Shown: positions 1-6,231 of the stretch, in pieces
Layout: every line of letters begins with the position of its first letter
How positions within the stretch are numbered: the stretch's first letter is position 1
Source of the DNA: Chloroflexota bacterium
GTDB taxonomy: Bacteria > Chloroflexota > Anaerolineae > Anaerolineales > DRKV01
Assembly: GCA_011051635.1 (NCBI GenBank)
Contig: DRKV01000462.1
Location: 1-7,927 of the forward strand
DNA length: 7,927 bases
Direction: 5' to 3'
The notes under the pieces: generated by a model
Seen by the model: the letters and a program-made list of their open reading frames with translations, nothing else
Databases searched by the model: none
What the model was told of the DNA's origin: nothing
Position numbers and translations under genes: made by a program

Positions 1-1
1 C

Positions 2-709
2 GGCGCGGATACCCAGGGCGCCATCGGTTACGCCATCCAGCAGAACCTGAAGAACGAGTTGACCCGGCGCGGCATCGCCAGGACGGTTGCCACCGTGGTC
101 ACGCAGGTCGCAGTAGATGCTGACGACCCCGCCTTCGAGAAGCCTACCAAGCCGATTGGCACCTTCATGGAGGAAGCCGAGGCCAAGAAACGCGCCGCGG
201 AAGACGGCTGGACGGTTGTCGAGGACGCCGGGCGCGGCTGGCGGCGCGTCGTCCCCTCGCCCCTGCCCAAAGAAATCGTGGAATTTGAGGCCGTCAAAAC
301 CCTCATGGATGCCGGCATCACCACCGTCACCGTCGGGGGCGGCGGCATCCCTGTCGTCAAGCGCGAAGACGGCACCTACGAAGGCGTGGCCGCCGTGATT
401 GACAAAGACTTTGCTTCCAGTTTGCTGGCTCGCATGTTGGAGGCCGACCTGTTCATCATTTCTACCGCGGTGGAAAAGGTGGCCCTCAATTTTGGCAAGC
501 CCGACCAGCAATGGATTGACAAAATGACCCTGGCAGAAGCCAAGCAATATCTGGCTGAGGGTACGCATTTTGCCAAAGGCTCCATGGCCCCCAAAATTCA
601 GGCCATCATCTGGTATCTGGAGGCAGGCGGCAAGGCGGCCCTCATCACCAATCCGGAAAACATCGGGCGCGCCCTCAAGGGCGAGACCGGAACCTGGATT
701 GTGGCGTGA
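2..709 (+). CDS. arcC: Carbamate kinase, C-terminal part (5' end outside window)
   Basis: Carbamate kinase reversibly transfers phosphate between carbamoyl phosphate and ADP, giving ATP, CO2 and ammonia. It is the cytoplasmic ATP-forming last step of arginine deiminase, allantoin/oxamate and related pathways. The visible 235 residues read in frame from base 2 and match the family from its middle to its end. Recognisable stretches are TQGAIGY near the edge, VVTQVAVD, DPAFEKPTKPIG, then EDAGRGWRRVVPSP, the glycine-rich VGGGGIPV, AVIDKDFAS, LNFGKPDQ, FAKGSMAPKI, and a C-terminal GETGTWIV. The family is usually about 310 residues, so roughly 75-80 are missing to the left. An internal TTG at 59 lies inside the conserved domain and is not the start. 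The frame is intact with no missing motif. The gene lies 168 bases before the binding-protein gene, so co-transcription is possible but not shown. The family call is near certain; which pathway it serves is not visible here. Confidence 0.96.
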   Translation, partial: GADTQGAIGYAIQQNLKNELTRRGIARTVATVVTQVAVDADDPAFEKPTKPIGTFMEEAEAKKRAAEDGWTVVEDAGRGWRRVVPSPLPKEIVEFEAVKTLMDAGITTVTVGGGGIPVVKREDGTYEGVAAVIDKDFASSLLARMLEADLFIISTAVEKVALNFGKPDQQWIDKMTLAEAKQYLAEGTHFAKGSMAPKIQAIIWYLEAGGKAALITNPENIGRALKGETGTWIVA

Positions 710-877
710 TTCTGTCACGAAAACAGCACCCAAAAACGCGTACTCAATGGTATCCTTACTGACGAATGGATGCACAAAGGCATCCTGTCTCTGCGCCGGG
801 CGGCAGAGCGGCCCCGTGAGCGGCCCGGACGTTGTTCACCCATGCTCAGTTGTGTTCTACTCTGAGGAGGAGTACCT
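710..877 (+). other. Intergenic spacer with small hairpin and direct repeat
   Basis: This spacer separates the carbamate kinase from the binding-protein gene. It holds a short perfect hairpin (GGATGC at 768-773, GCATCC at 780-785, six-base loop) that is not followed by a T-run. It also holds a 9-base direct repeat GAGCGGCCC at 806-814 and 818-826. CCGGGC at 796-801 could pair with GCCCGG at 823-828 around the repeats. None of these is a convincing Rho-independent terminator, and I see no convincing sigma-70 promoter. Whether transcription reads through from the kinase is therefore open. Confidence 0.5.
864..872 (+). promoter_or_regulatory. Strong Shine-Dalgarno site of the binding-protein gene
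   Basis: The purine run GAGGAGGAG ends five bases before the ATG at 878. It fixes the start of the lipoprotein, and it suggests strong translation, as expected for a binding protein needed in excess. Confidence 0.85.
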
Positions 878-2128
878 ATGAAAATCCAGAAAGGCTGGTT
901 TGTCGTAAGCCTGCTGTTGATTGCTGTGATGGTGCTGGCTGCATGTGCCCCGAAGGCAACCCCCACCGCGTCGGAGACGGAAGAACCTACCCAGCCTCCG
1001 GCGGAAGAAGTGGGCGGCTTTCAGATTCCCGCCGTTGAAGAGGGCAAATTCAACGTCGCCATGGTGTTGATTGGCCCCCACGATGACGGTGGTTGGTCGC
1101 AGGCGCACTACGAGGGCTTGCTCTACATCGAGCAGCACGTCCCCAATGTGCATGTGGCCTATGTCGAGAACGTTCCTGAAGGCGCCGATGCCGAACAGAT
1201 TTTCCGCAGTCTCTCCCGCAAGGGTTTCAATCTGATTTTCGGCACCTCCTTCGGTTACATGGACCCCATGGAAACGGTTGCCAATGAGTTTCCCGACATT
1301 ACCTACATCCACCTGACCGGCTTCAAATCCAATGAGACCAACTTCGGCAACCTGATGGGCGCCATGGAAGACATGAAGTACCTGGCCGGGATGCTGGCCG
1401 GGGCCCGCGCCAAGATGGACGGCAACCCCAAACTGGGCTATATGGCGACTTTCCCCATCCCGGAGGAAATCCGCCTGGGTAACGCCATTGCCCTGGGGAT
1501 GAAGAAGACCTGCCCCGAATGCACCATGGACGTGCGCTGGATTAACACCTGGCACGACCCCATCGTGGAGAAGGAATCGGCGGCTTCGCTCTTCGACGCC
1601 GGCGCTCAGGTGGTCTTCACCGGTGCAGATACCCCTGCCGTGGCCGATGTGGCGATGGAAAAGGGCAAATGGGGCGTGACCTATGACTGGTCCGGCTCCT
1701 GCAAGGTGGAACGCTGCCTGACCGCTCCCTACTGGAACTGGGGCCCCGTGTACGCCAAAATCACCGCTGGCGTGATTGACGGGACCTACAAACCCGGTTG
1801 GGACTACTTCGACGCCGACACCGGCGGTTTGGGGTTGTACGGCTTCATGGAAGGTCAGGAACTGACCCCCGGCGTGAAGGAACTGCCCCCCGAAGTCATC
1901 GAAATGGTGCGCGATACCCTCGACAAGATGCTCAAGGGCGAGTTCACCCGCTTCGATGTCTTCTCCGGCCCGATTTATGACAACCAGGGCAACCTGATTG
2001 TCCCCGAAGGCAAACACCTCGAGCAGGTGGACCTCGACCAGTTCCCTGAATTTGGTCTGGGCTGCACCTACTGTATGAAGTGGTGGGCCGACGGTATCAC
2101 CGCGGAACTGCCGGAGACGGGCAACTAA
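878..2128 (+). CDS. BMP-family substrate-binding lipoprotein of a nucleoside-type ABC importer
   Basis: This 416-residue protein captures the substrate outside the membrane and delivers it to the permeases encoded downstream. Residues 1-22 form a lipoprotein signal: KIQK, a hydrophobic stretch, then the lipobox LAAC with the lipidated Cys at 23. A flexible Thr/Pro/Glu-rich linker runs to about residue 46. The BMP (PF02608-type) domain begins near residue 57 (KFNVAMVLIGP). It has the family's early ligand-site stretch HDDGGWSQAHYEG at 68-80, FGTSFGY at 121-127 and YIHLTGFKSNETNFGN at 143-158. The protein is somewhat longer than usual for the family. It also has six non-lipid cysteines in three close pairs (212/215, 275/280, 396/399). 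BMP relatives such as PnrA bind purine nucleosides. The exact ligand here, nucleoside or nucleobase, cannot be read from sequence. A strong SD site and the gene order before an ATPase and two permeases support the role. Confidence 0.93.
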   Translation: MKIQKGWFVVSLLLIAVMVLAACAPKATPTASETEEPTQPPAEEVGGFQIPAVEEGKFNVAMVLIGPHDDGGWSQAHYEGLLYIEQHVPNVHVAYVENVPEGADAEQIFRSLSRKGFNLIFGTSFGYMDPMETVANEFPDITYIHLTGFKSNETNFGNLMGAMEDMKYLAGMLAGARAKMDGNPKLGYMATFPIPEEIRLGNAIALGMKKTCPECTMDVRWINTWHDPIVEKESAASLFDAGAQVVFTGADTPAVADVAMEKGKWGVTYDWSGSCKVERCLTAPYWNWGPVYAKITAGVIDGTYKPGWDYFDADTGGLGLYGFMEGQELTPGVKELPPEVIEMVRDTLDKMLKGEFTRFDVFSGPIYDNQGNLIVPEGKHLEQVDLDQFPEFGLGCTYCMKWWADGITAELPETGN

Positions 2129-2142
2129 TCCCTGTCATACAT

Positions 2143-2174
2143 GGAGGGCCGGGTTCGGGGCCGCCCGGCTCTCC
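2143..2174 (+). terminator. GC-rich terminator-like hairpin after the binding-protein gene (attenuator candidate)
   Basis: GGAGGGCCGGG (2143-2153) pairs with CCCGGCTCTCC (2164-2174), giving an 11-bp stem with one G:T wobble and a 10-base loop. It begins 15 bases after the binding-protein stop codon. The T-tract that follows is poor (TTT, then GCGG, then TTT), so this looks like a partial terminator or an mRNA 3'-end stabiliser. Such hairpins often lie between binding-protein and transporter genes and raise the relative amount of binding protein. The stem is seen directly; the function is inferred. Confidence 0.6.
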
Positions 2175-2183
2175 TTTGCGGTT

Positions 2184-2225
2184 TATGTCTGCGGACGATG
2201 GAGGTATCTACCGCCCGCAGACATA
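2184..2225 (+). repeat. Perfect 11-bp inverted repeat, stem-loop candidate
   Basis: TATGTCTGCGG at 2184-2194 is the exact reverse complement of CCGCAGACATA at 2215-2225, with a 20-base spacer. The spacer contains a ribosome-site-like GGAGG at 2200-2204 that is not followed by a usable gene. The repeat lies ten bases after the GC hairpin, in the binding protein-ATPase spacer. It could be a second RNA stem or an operator-like site; the sequence does not decide between them. Confidence 0.6.
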
Positions 2226-2276
2226 GGCTACAAAACGAGTTATGGTCTCAAACCCGTTCCCTGCTGTCCCTGTTTC

Positions 2277-2306
2277 TGTAGGACAACTGCTCGCAGTTGT
2301 CCTACA
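2277..2306 (+). repeat. Near-perfect palindrome, 14-bp arms with 2-base centre
   Basis: TGTAGGACAACTGC at 2277-2290 is the exact reverse complement of GCAGTTGTCCTACA at 2293-2306, with only TC between the arms. As RNA it would fold into a long hairpin with a CTCG-type tetraloop. No T-run follows, so it is not a standard terminator. It ends 32 bases before the Shine-Dalgarno site of the ATPase gene. The size and symmetry fit a dispersed REP/MITE-like palindrome, an operator, or a leader hairpin. This window contains only one copy. Confidence 0.75.
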
Positions 2307-2337
2307 CCCGCAACGGGAACATGACCCCCCTTCGTAT

Positions 2338-2342
2338 GGAGG
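2338..2342 (+). promoter_or_regulatory. Shine-Dalgarno site that sets the ATPase start at GTG 2348
   Basis: GGAGG ends five bases before GTG at 2348. The same frame also has a TTG at 2297 and ATGs at 2321 and 2336. The TTG lies inside the palindrome, and none of the three has a well-placed SD upstream. GTG 2348 is therefore the favoured start. Confidence 0.75.
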
Positions 2343-2347
2343 CATCC

Positions 2348-3907
2348 GTGACCCATCCCCCCGACAATCCTGAACATCCACCCCTGGTTGTGGAGATGCG
2401 CGGCATCGTCAAGCGCTTCCCTGGCGTGCTGGCGAACGACCATGTGGATTTCAGCCTCTACAAGGGCGAAATCCATGCCCTCCTGGGCGAGAACGGGGCC
2501 GGCAAGAGCACCCTGATGAACGTGCTCTCCGGCCTGTACCGCGCCGATGAGGGACAAATCTTCGTCAACGGGCAGTTGGTGGAATTTCGTTCGCCGCGGG
2601 ATGCCATCCGCGCCGGCATCGGGATGGTGCATCAGCACTTCATGCTGGTGCCTTCCCAGACGGTGACGGAGAACATTCTCCTGGGACTGGACGACCCCCG
2701 TTTTCTGCTCCATCTCAACCACTACCACCGGAAAATCGCCGAACTGGCCGAGCAATTCGGCCTGCACGTAGACCCCCGCGCCAAAATCTGGCAACTCTCG
2801 GTGGGGGAGCAGCAGCGGGTAGAAATCCTGAAGATGCTCTACCGCGGGGCGCAGGTGCTCATCATGGACGAGCCGACCGCGGTGCTGGCCCCTCAGGAAA
2901 TCGAGGGTCTCTTCGAGACGCTCCGTTCGATGACCGAACAGGGCAAATCCATCATCTTCATCAGTCACAAATTGCAGGAAGTGACCGCCATCGCCGACCG
3001 GGTGACGGTGCTCAGCAAGGGACGCGTCACCGCCGCCGGGCAGCCGATGGCAGGGTTGACCCGGCGAGACCTGGCGCGGCTCATGGTGGGGCGCGAGGTG
3101 GTCTTCAGCCTGGAGAAGAAGCCCCAGGAACCCGGCGAAGTGGTGCTGGAAGTGGAAGACCTGCACGCCGAGAACGACAAGGGGCTGCCTGCTTTGCAGG
3201 GCGTCTCCCTGACGGTGCGCGCCGGGGAAATCGTCGGGCTGGCGGGCGTGGCGGGCAACGGCCAGCGGGAACTGGCGCAGGTCATTGGGGGGTTGCGCAA
3301 ACCCACTAAAGGGCGCGTTCTCCTCAACGGGGTGGAGGTCACCCGAAAGCCGGTCCGTTTCGGGATTGACCTGGGGGTCGGCTACATCCCCGAAGACCGC
3401 ACCCACGTCGGCAGCGCGCCGAATCTGAGCGTCACCGATAACGTCATCATGAAGAAGTACCGCAAAGAGCCGATTGCCCGCGGCTGGAGCGTGGACATGC
3501 AGGCCGCCACCCGTCTGGCGGAGGAACTCAAGGAAGCCTACGACATCATCGTGCCCACGGTGGAGACGCCCGCCCGCCTGCTTTCGGGCGGCAACTTGCA
3601 GCGGGTCATCCTGGCGCGGGAGATTTCCAACAACCCGGCCTTTTTGCTGGCGATGCAGCCCACCCGCGGCCTGGATGTGGGGGCCATCGAGGGGGTGCAG
3701 CGTCTCCTGCTGGCGCAGCGCGAGGCGGGGGCGGCGATTTTGCTGGTTTCTGAGGAACTGGAGGAACTGCTTTCCCTGAGCGACCGCATTTACGTCATCT
3801 ACGAGGGGCGCATCATGGGCGAAGTGCGGGATGGCGACATCGAGAAAATCGGTCTGATGATGACCGGCACGCCGCTGGAGGAGATTGAAGGAGGAGAAAA
3901 TGCCTGA
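2348..3907 (+). CDS. Double-domain ATP-binding protein of the nucleoside-type ABC importer (YufO/NupO-like)
   Basis: This cytoplasmic protein (519 residues from the GTG start, normal for the family) powers import through the two permeases that follow. The first nucleotide-binding domain has a full motif set: Walker A GENGAGKST at 47-55, Q-loop Gln 96, signature LSVGE at 150-154, Walker B VLIMDE at 170-175 with its catalytic Glu, and His 207 in the H-loop. The second domain is degenerate: GVAGNGQRE at 300-308 lacks the Walker A lysine, Walker B reads FLLAMQ at 432-437 with Gln for Glu, and SEE at 468-470 replaces the H-loop His, although signature LSGGN at 412-416 is kept. This one-active-site pattern is normal in the sugar/nucleoside ATPase group to which YufO and NupO belong. 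The 3' end overlaps the next gene by eight bases, so translation is probably coupled. The start is less certain than the family. Confidence 0.95.
   Translation: MTHPPDNPEHPPLVVEMRGIVKRFPGVLANDHVDFSLYKGEIHALLGENGAGKSTLMNVLSGLYRADEGQIFVNGQLVEFRSPRDAIRAGIGMVHQHFMLVPSQTVTENILLGLDDPRFLLHLNHYHRKIAELAEQFGLHVDPRAKIWQLSVGEQQRVEILKMLYRGAQVLIMDEPTAVLAPQEIEGLFETLRSMTEQGKSIIFISHKLQEVTAIADRVTVLSKGRVTAAGQPMAGLTRRDLARLMVGREVVFSLEKKPQEPGEVVLEVEDLHAENDKGLPALQGVSLTVRAGEIVGLAGVAGNGQRELAQVIGGLRKPTKGRVLLNGVEVTRKPVRFGIDLGVGYIPEDRTHVGSAPNLSVTDNVIMKKYRKEPIARGWSVDMQAATRLAEELKEAYDIIVPTVETPARLLSGGNLQRVILAREISNNPAFLLAMQPTRGLDVGAIEGVQRLLLAQREAGAAILLVSEELEELLSLSDRIYVIYEGRIMGEVRDGDIEKIGLMMTGTPLEEIEGGENA
3888..3896 (+). promoter_or_regulatory. 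Shine-Dalgarno site of the first permease inside the ATPase 3' end
   Basis: AAGGAGGAG lies within the last codons of the ATPase gene, just before ATG 3900. It rules out the in-frame TTG at 3885, which would precede the site, and it supports translational coupling across the 8-base overlap. Confidence 0.8.
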
Positions 3908-5009
3908 TTTCGCTCTGCCGTTTCGTATCAAAGCGGAGCCGCGCCTGGATACGCCCCCGGTGTGGTACACCTGGTTCGTCTCCTTCCTGGCTATTGCGGT
4001 GGCGCTCTTTCTGGGCGGCATCGTGATTGCCCTGGCGGGCGGCGACCCCATCCGCTCCTACATCCACATCGGGAAGGCTTCCTTCGGCAGTTGGGGGGTG
4101 TTCTCGGATACGATGGTCAAGGCCATTCCCCTGATTCTGGTCGGGCTGGCCTGTACGGTGGCTTTCCGCATGAAGTTGTGGAACATCGGGGCGGAGGGGC
4201 AGTTCTTTCTGGGGGCTTTCGGGGCCAGCGCAGTGGTGTTGAGCGGCATCCTTCCCGAAGATGCCTCCCGTTGGGTCTACATCCCCCTGATGATGGCGGC
4301 GGGCATCGTTGCCGGAGCCTTGTGGGGCTTCATCCCCGGATATCTCAAAGCGAAGTACAACGTCAACGAGATTATCTCGACCCTGATGCTCAACTACATC
4401 GCCATCGCCTGGAACAACTTCTTCATCTTCGGGGTGTGGAGCGAGGGCGGCTTCCAGATGAGCAAGACTTTCCCGCGCAACGCCTGGCTGCCGAGACTGG
4501 CCGATTACGCCAAAGAGTTCCCTGCCCTGCGCGGCCTGACCACCCACCTGGGGCTGGCCTTCGGGCTGGTCGCCGTGGTGGTCGTGTGGTACGTCCTGTA
4601 CCGCAGCCGCTGGGGGTACGAAATCCGCCTGATTGGCGATAACCCCCAGGCGGCGCGCTACGCCGGGGTGAACATCCGCCGCAACACGGTGCTGGTGATG
4701 ATGTTCTCCGGGGCGCTGGCAGGGCTGGCGGGGATGTCCGAAATCAGCGGGGTGGTACACCGCCTGCAGGGGGCTATCTCACCGGGGTACGGCTTCACGG
4801 GCATCATCGTGGCCTGGCTGGCAAAACTGAACCCCTTCGCGGTGGTGCTGGTCTCGATTTTCTTCGGGGCGCTCATCCTGGCGGGGCGGGAAATCCAGCC
4901 TTCCGGCGTGCCGAAGATGATTCAGGGCATCATCCTGGTTTCGCTGATTGCCAGCGATTACCTGCTGCGCTACCGCATCCGCATTATCCGCACCACACAG
5001 GAGGCCTGA
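3900..5009 (+). CDS. ABC importer permease, YufP/NupP-like (COG4603 type)
   Basis: This inner-membrane protein of 369 residues is one half of the translocation channel of the importer. It has about ten hydrophobic segments, roughly at 24-46, 72-88, 98-118, 125-149, 158-178, 216-234, 264-284, 296-310, 312-330 and 339-357. Family landmarks are FRMKLWNIGAEGQFFLGAF at 89-107, GYLKAKYNVNEIISTLMLNY at 147-166, GDNPQAARYAGVNI at 246-259 and MMFSGALAGLAG at 267-278. The extracellular loop after the fifth segment (about 179-215) carries an aromatic and charged stretch. The C-terminal tail is short (358-369). The gene overlaps the ATPase gene by eight bases and is followed three bases later by the second permease, as expected of one operon. 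The motifs match nucleoside/simple-sugar permeases; substrate identity is inferred from the BMP binding protein. Confidence 0.94.
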   Translation: MPDFALPFRIKAEPRLDTPPVWYTWFVSFLAIAVALFLGGIVIALAGGDPIRSYIHIGKASFGSWGVFSDTMVKAIPLILVGLACTVAFRMKLWNIGAEGQFFLGAFGASAVVLSGILPEDASRWVYIPLMMAAGIVAGALWGFIPGYLKAKYNVNEIISTLMLNYIAIAWNNFFIFGVWSEGGFQMSKTFPRNAWLPRLADYAKEFPALRGLTTHLGLAFGLVAVVVVWYVLYRSRWGYEIRLIGDNPQAARYAGVNIRRNTVLVMMFSGALAGLAGMSEISGVVHRLQGAISPGYGFTGIIVAWLAKLNPFAVVLVSIFFGALILAGREIQPSGVPKMIQGIILVSLIASDYLLRYRIRIIRTTQEA

Positions 5010-5012
5010 GCA

Positions 5013-5981
5013 ATGGATTGGATTGTCATTTTGCAGGCAGGCGTCGCCAGCGGTACGGTCTTGTTGTTTGCCACCCTGGGCGAGATTTTCGCCGAGCGCA
5101 GCGGAGTGCTCAACCTGGGCGTGGAAGGCATGATGCTGATAGGAGCGATGAGCGCCTTCAGCGTGGCCGTCAAGACGGGAGACCCCTGGATGGGGGTGCT
5201 GGTGGCGATGCTGGCCGCCGGCCTTTTGAGCCAGATTCATGCTTTCATCACCGTCACTTTGCAGGCCGACCAGGTGGTGAGCGGCCTGGCGCTGACCTTC
5301 CTGGGGACCGGCCTCAGTCTGGTGCTGGGGGAGGGCCTCAGCAAGGCCGGGACGGTAGCCCTGCTGCCCGCTTTCTCCATCCCCCTGCTGTCCCGCATCC
5401 CGCTGTTGGGGCCGGTTTTCTTCACCGACCAGAACGTGATGGTCTATTTGGGCTATTTGCTCACCCCGATGGCGTGGTACTACATCAACTATACCCGTCC
5501 GGGGATGCACCTGCGGGCGGTGGGCGAGCACCCCGCCGCGGCGGATACGCTGGGCATCAACGTCTATCGCCTGCGCTACTTCTACGTCTTCGTGGGCGGG
5601 ATGCTGGCCGGGCTGGCCGGGGCGACCATCAGTCTGGCAATCTCTCCCGGCTGGTTCAGCGAGTTGACCACCGCCGGGCAGGGATGGATTGCCGTCGGGC
5701 TGGTCATCTTCGCCCAATGGGACCCGGTGCGCGGGGCGATTGGCTCCTACGTCTTTGGGGCGCTGCGCCGTCTGATTCTCGATATTCAGGGGCCGCAAAC
5801 CTTGTTGTGGTTTGCCAACCCCTTTTATTACAACCCGTATTGGGGCTTCTTCCTCCAGATGCTGCCCTATGCCTTCACCGTGATTGTCCTGGTGCTCGGC
5901 TCCCGCGAGGCGGTCCGCAAACGCCTGGGCGCGCCCGCCGCGCTGGGGCTGCCTTACATTCGGGGCGAGCGCGGGCTGTAG
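5013..5981 (+). CDS. ABC importer permease, YufQ/NupQ-like (COG1079 type)
   Basis: This is the second channel half of the importer, 322 residues and typical in length. The start at ATG 5013 is supported by CAGGAGG at 4998-5004, placed over the end of the preceding permease gene. The N-terminal landmark is GEIFAERSGVLNLGVEGMMLIGA at about 23-45, which contains the family's Gly-Val-Glu-Gly turn. Next come QADQVVSGLALTFLGTGLS at 85-103, VGEHPAAADTLGIN at 170-183, and GGMLAGLAGATISL at 195-208. The helix-rich C-terminus ends in a basic tail (REAVRKRLG at 298-306). It lies three bases after the YufP-like gene and is the last gene before a terminator-like hairpin, so it probably ends the operon. 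There is no frameshift or missing motif. Confidence 0.94.
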   Translation: MDWIVILQAGVASGTVLLFATLGEIFAERSGVLNLGVEGMMLIGAMSAFSVAVKTGDPWMGVLVAMLAAGLLSQIHAFITVTLQADQVVSGLALTFLGTGLSLVLGEGLSKAGTVALLPAFSIPLLSRIPLLGPVFFTDQNVMVYLGYLLTPMAWYYINYTRPGMHLRAVGEHPAAADTLGINVYRLRYFYVFVGGMLAGLAGATISLAISPGWFSELTTAGQGWIAVGLVIFAQWDPVRGAIGSYVFGALRRLILDIQGPQTLLWFANPFYYNPYWGFFLQMLPYAFTVIVLVLGSREAVRKRLGAPAALGLPYIRGERGL

Positions 5982-5994
5982 GAGGACGTGCGAG

Positions 5995-6022
5995 GTGCGG
6001 GGTGCTGCACGCCGCACGTTTT
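5995..6022 (+). terminator. Terminator-like hairpin after the first importer operon
   Basis: GTGCGG (5995-6000) pairs with CCGCAC (6012-6017), and the sequence then reads GTTTT to 6022. A competing outer pairing joins ACGTGCG (5986-5992) with CGCACGT (6013-6019). The stem is short and the T-run is four bases, so it is only a moderate candidate. Its position just after the last permease stop codon is right for an operon end. Confidence 0.55.
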
Positions 6023-6073
6023 CGGTAGTGGCTGAAATTGACTGACGCGTCCCCCCTCTGTCTTGCGGCCATA

Positions 6074-6094
6074 TCTCCCCCCATTGGGGGGAGA
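6074..6094 (+). repeat. G/C-tract inverted repeat, 9-bp arms
   Basis: TCTCCCCCC at 6074-6082 is the exact reverse complement of GGGGGGAGA at 6086-6094, separated by ATT. Together with the similar hairpin just downstream it resembles the short intergenic palindromic repeats common in environmental bacterial genomes. Whether it is repeated elsewhere in this genome cannot be seen. Confidence 0.6.
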
Positions 6095-6098
6095 ATCG

Positions 6099-6132
6099 CC
6101 CCTGCCCCCTTTGGGGGAAGGCCGGGAAGGGG
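6099..6132 (+). repeat. Nested G/C-tract hairpin
   Basis: CCCCC (6105-6109) and GGGGG (6113-6117) pair across TTT. An outer CCCCT (6099-6103) can pair with AGGGG (6128-6132). It sits five bases after the preceding G/C-tract palindrome, and the two probably form one repeat unit. Confidence 0.5.
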
Positions 6133-6184
6133 AAAAGCGTAGTCCCTGTTTGCCACCAGTCAACATCTGCCGCTACGGGCTTTT

Positions 6185-6231
6185 CTTCGTGCCTTGGTGG
6201 TTATTTCGTTCTCGACCACAAAAGCACGAAG
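6185..6231 (+). repeat. Imperfect 17-bp inverted repeat upstream of the second permease pair
   Basis: CTTCGTGCCTTGGTGGT at 6185-6201 pairs with ACCACAAAAGCACGAAG at 6215-6231 at 15 of 17 positions, around a 13-base AT-richer loop. The right arm continues into GACACCAAGACA, giving the run of short CACGAAG/CACCAAG-like words often seen in dispersed intergenic repeats. From general familiarity I suspect a mobile or dispersed small repeat; I cannot confirm this from one copy. Confidence 0.65.

Noticed and set aside
832..861. Promoter-like TTGTTC with extended -10 TGTTCTACT before the binding-protein gene
   Set aside because: Transcription would begin inside the Shine-Dalgarno site at about 868, removing part of it, and the -35 match is weak.
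857..2017. Long open frame on the minus strand opposite the binding protein
   Set aside because: It is a GC-rich shadow of a confident lipoprotein gene. Its translation is His/Gly/Val-rich low-complexity sequence with no recognisable family and no ribosome site.
2185..2281. Tiny leader-peptide candidates starting at ATG 2185 (13 residues) and ATG 2198 (27 residues)
   Set aside because: Neither has a Shine-Dalgarno site, and both begin inside the inverted repeat structure. There is no run of regulatory codons that would suggest attenuation.
3245..3760. Degenerate second ATPase site as evidence of a broken gene
   Set aside because: Loss of the Walker A lysine, the catalytic Glu and the H-loop His in the second domain is the normal state of YufO/NupO-type double ATPases. 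The signature and the reading frame are intact.
2240..4051. 603-codon open frame on the minus strand opposite the ATPase
   Set aside because: It is an antisense shadow. The + strand carries intact Walker, signature and H-loop motifs, while the minus product has a composition typical of reverse-frame high-GC coding DNA.
4779..6017. Long minus-strand open frame opposite the permeases
   Set aside because: It is a Gln/His/Arg-rich shadow of two clear membrane proteins, with no family resemblance.
6038..6066. TTGACT as a -35 box for the second permease pair
   Set aside because: At 17 bases' spacing the -10 position reads TCTTGC, which is a poor match, and no better box is in range.
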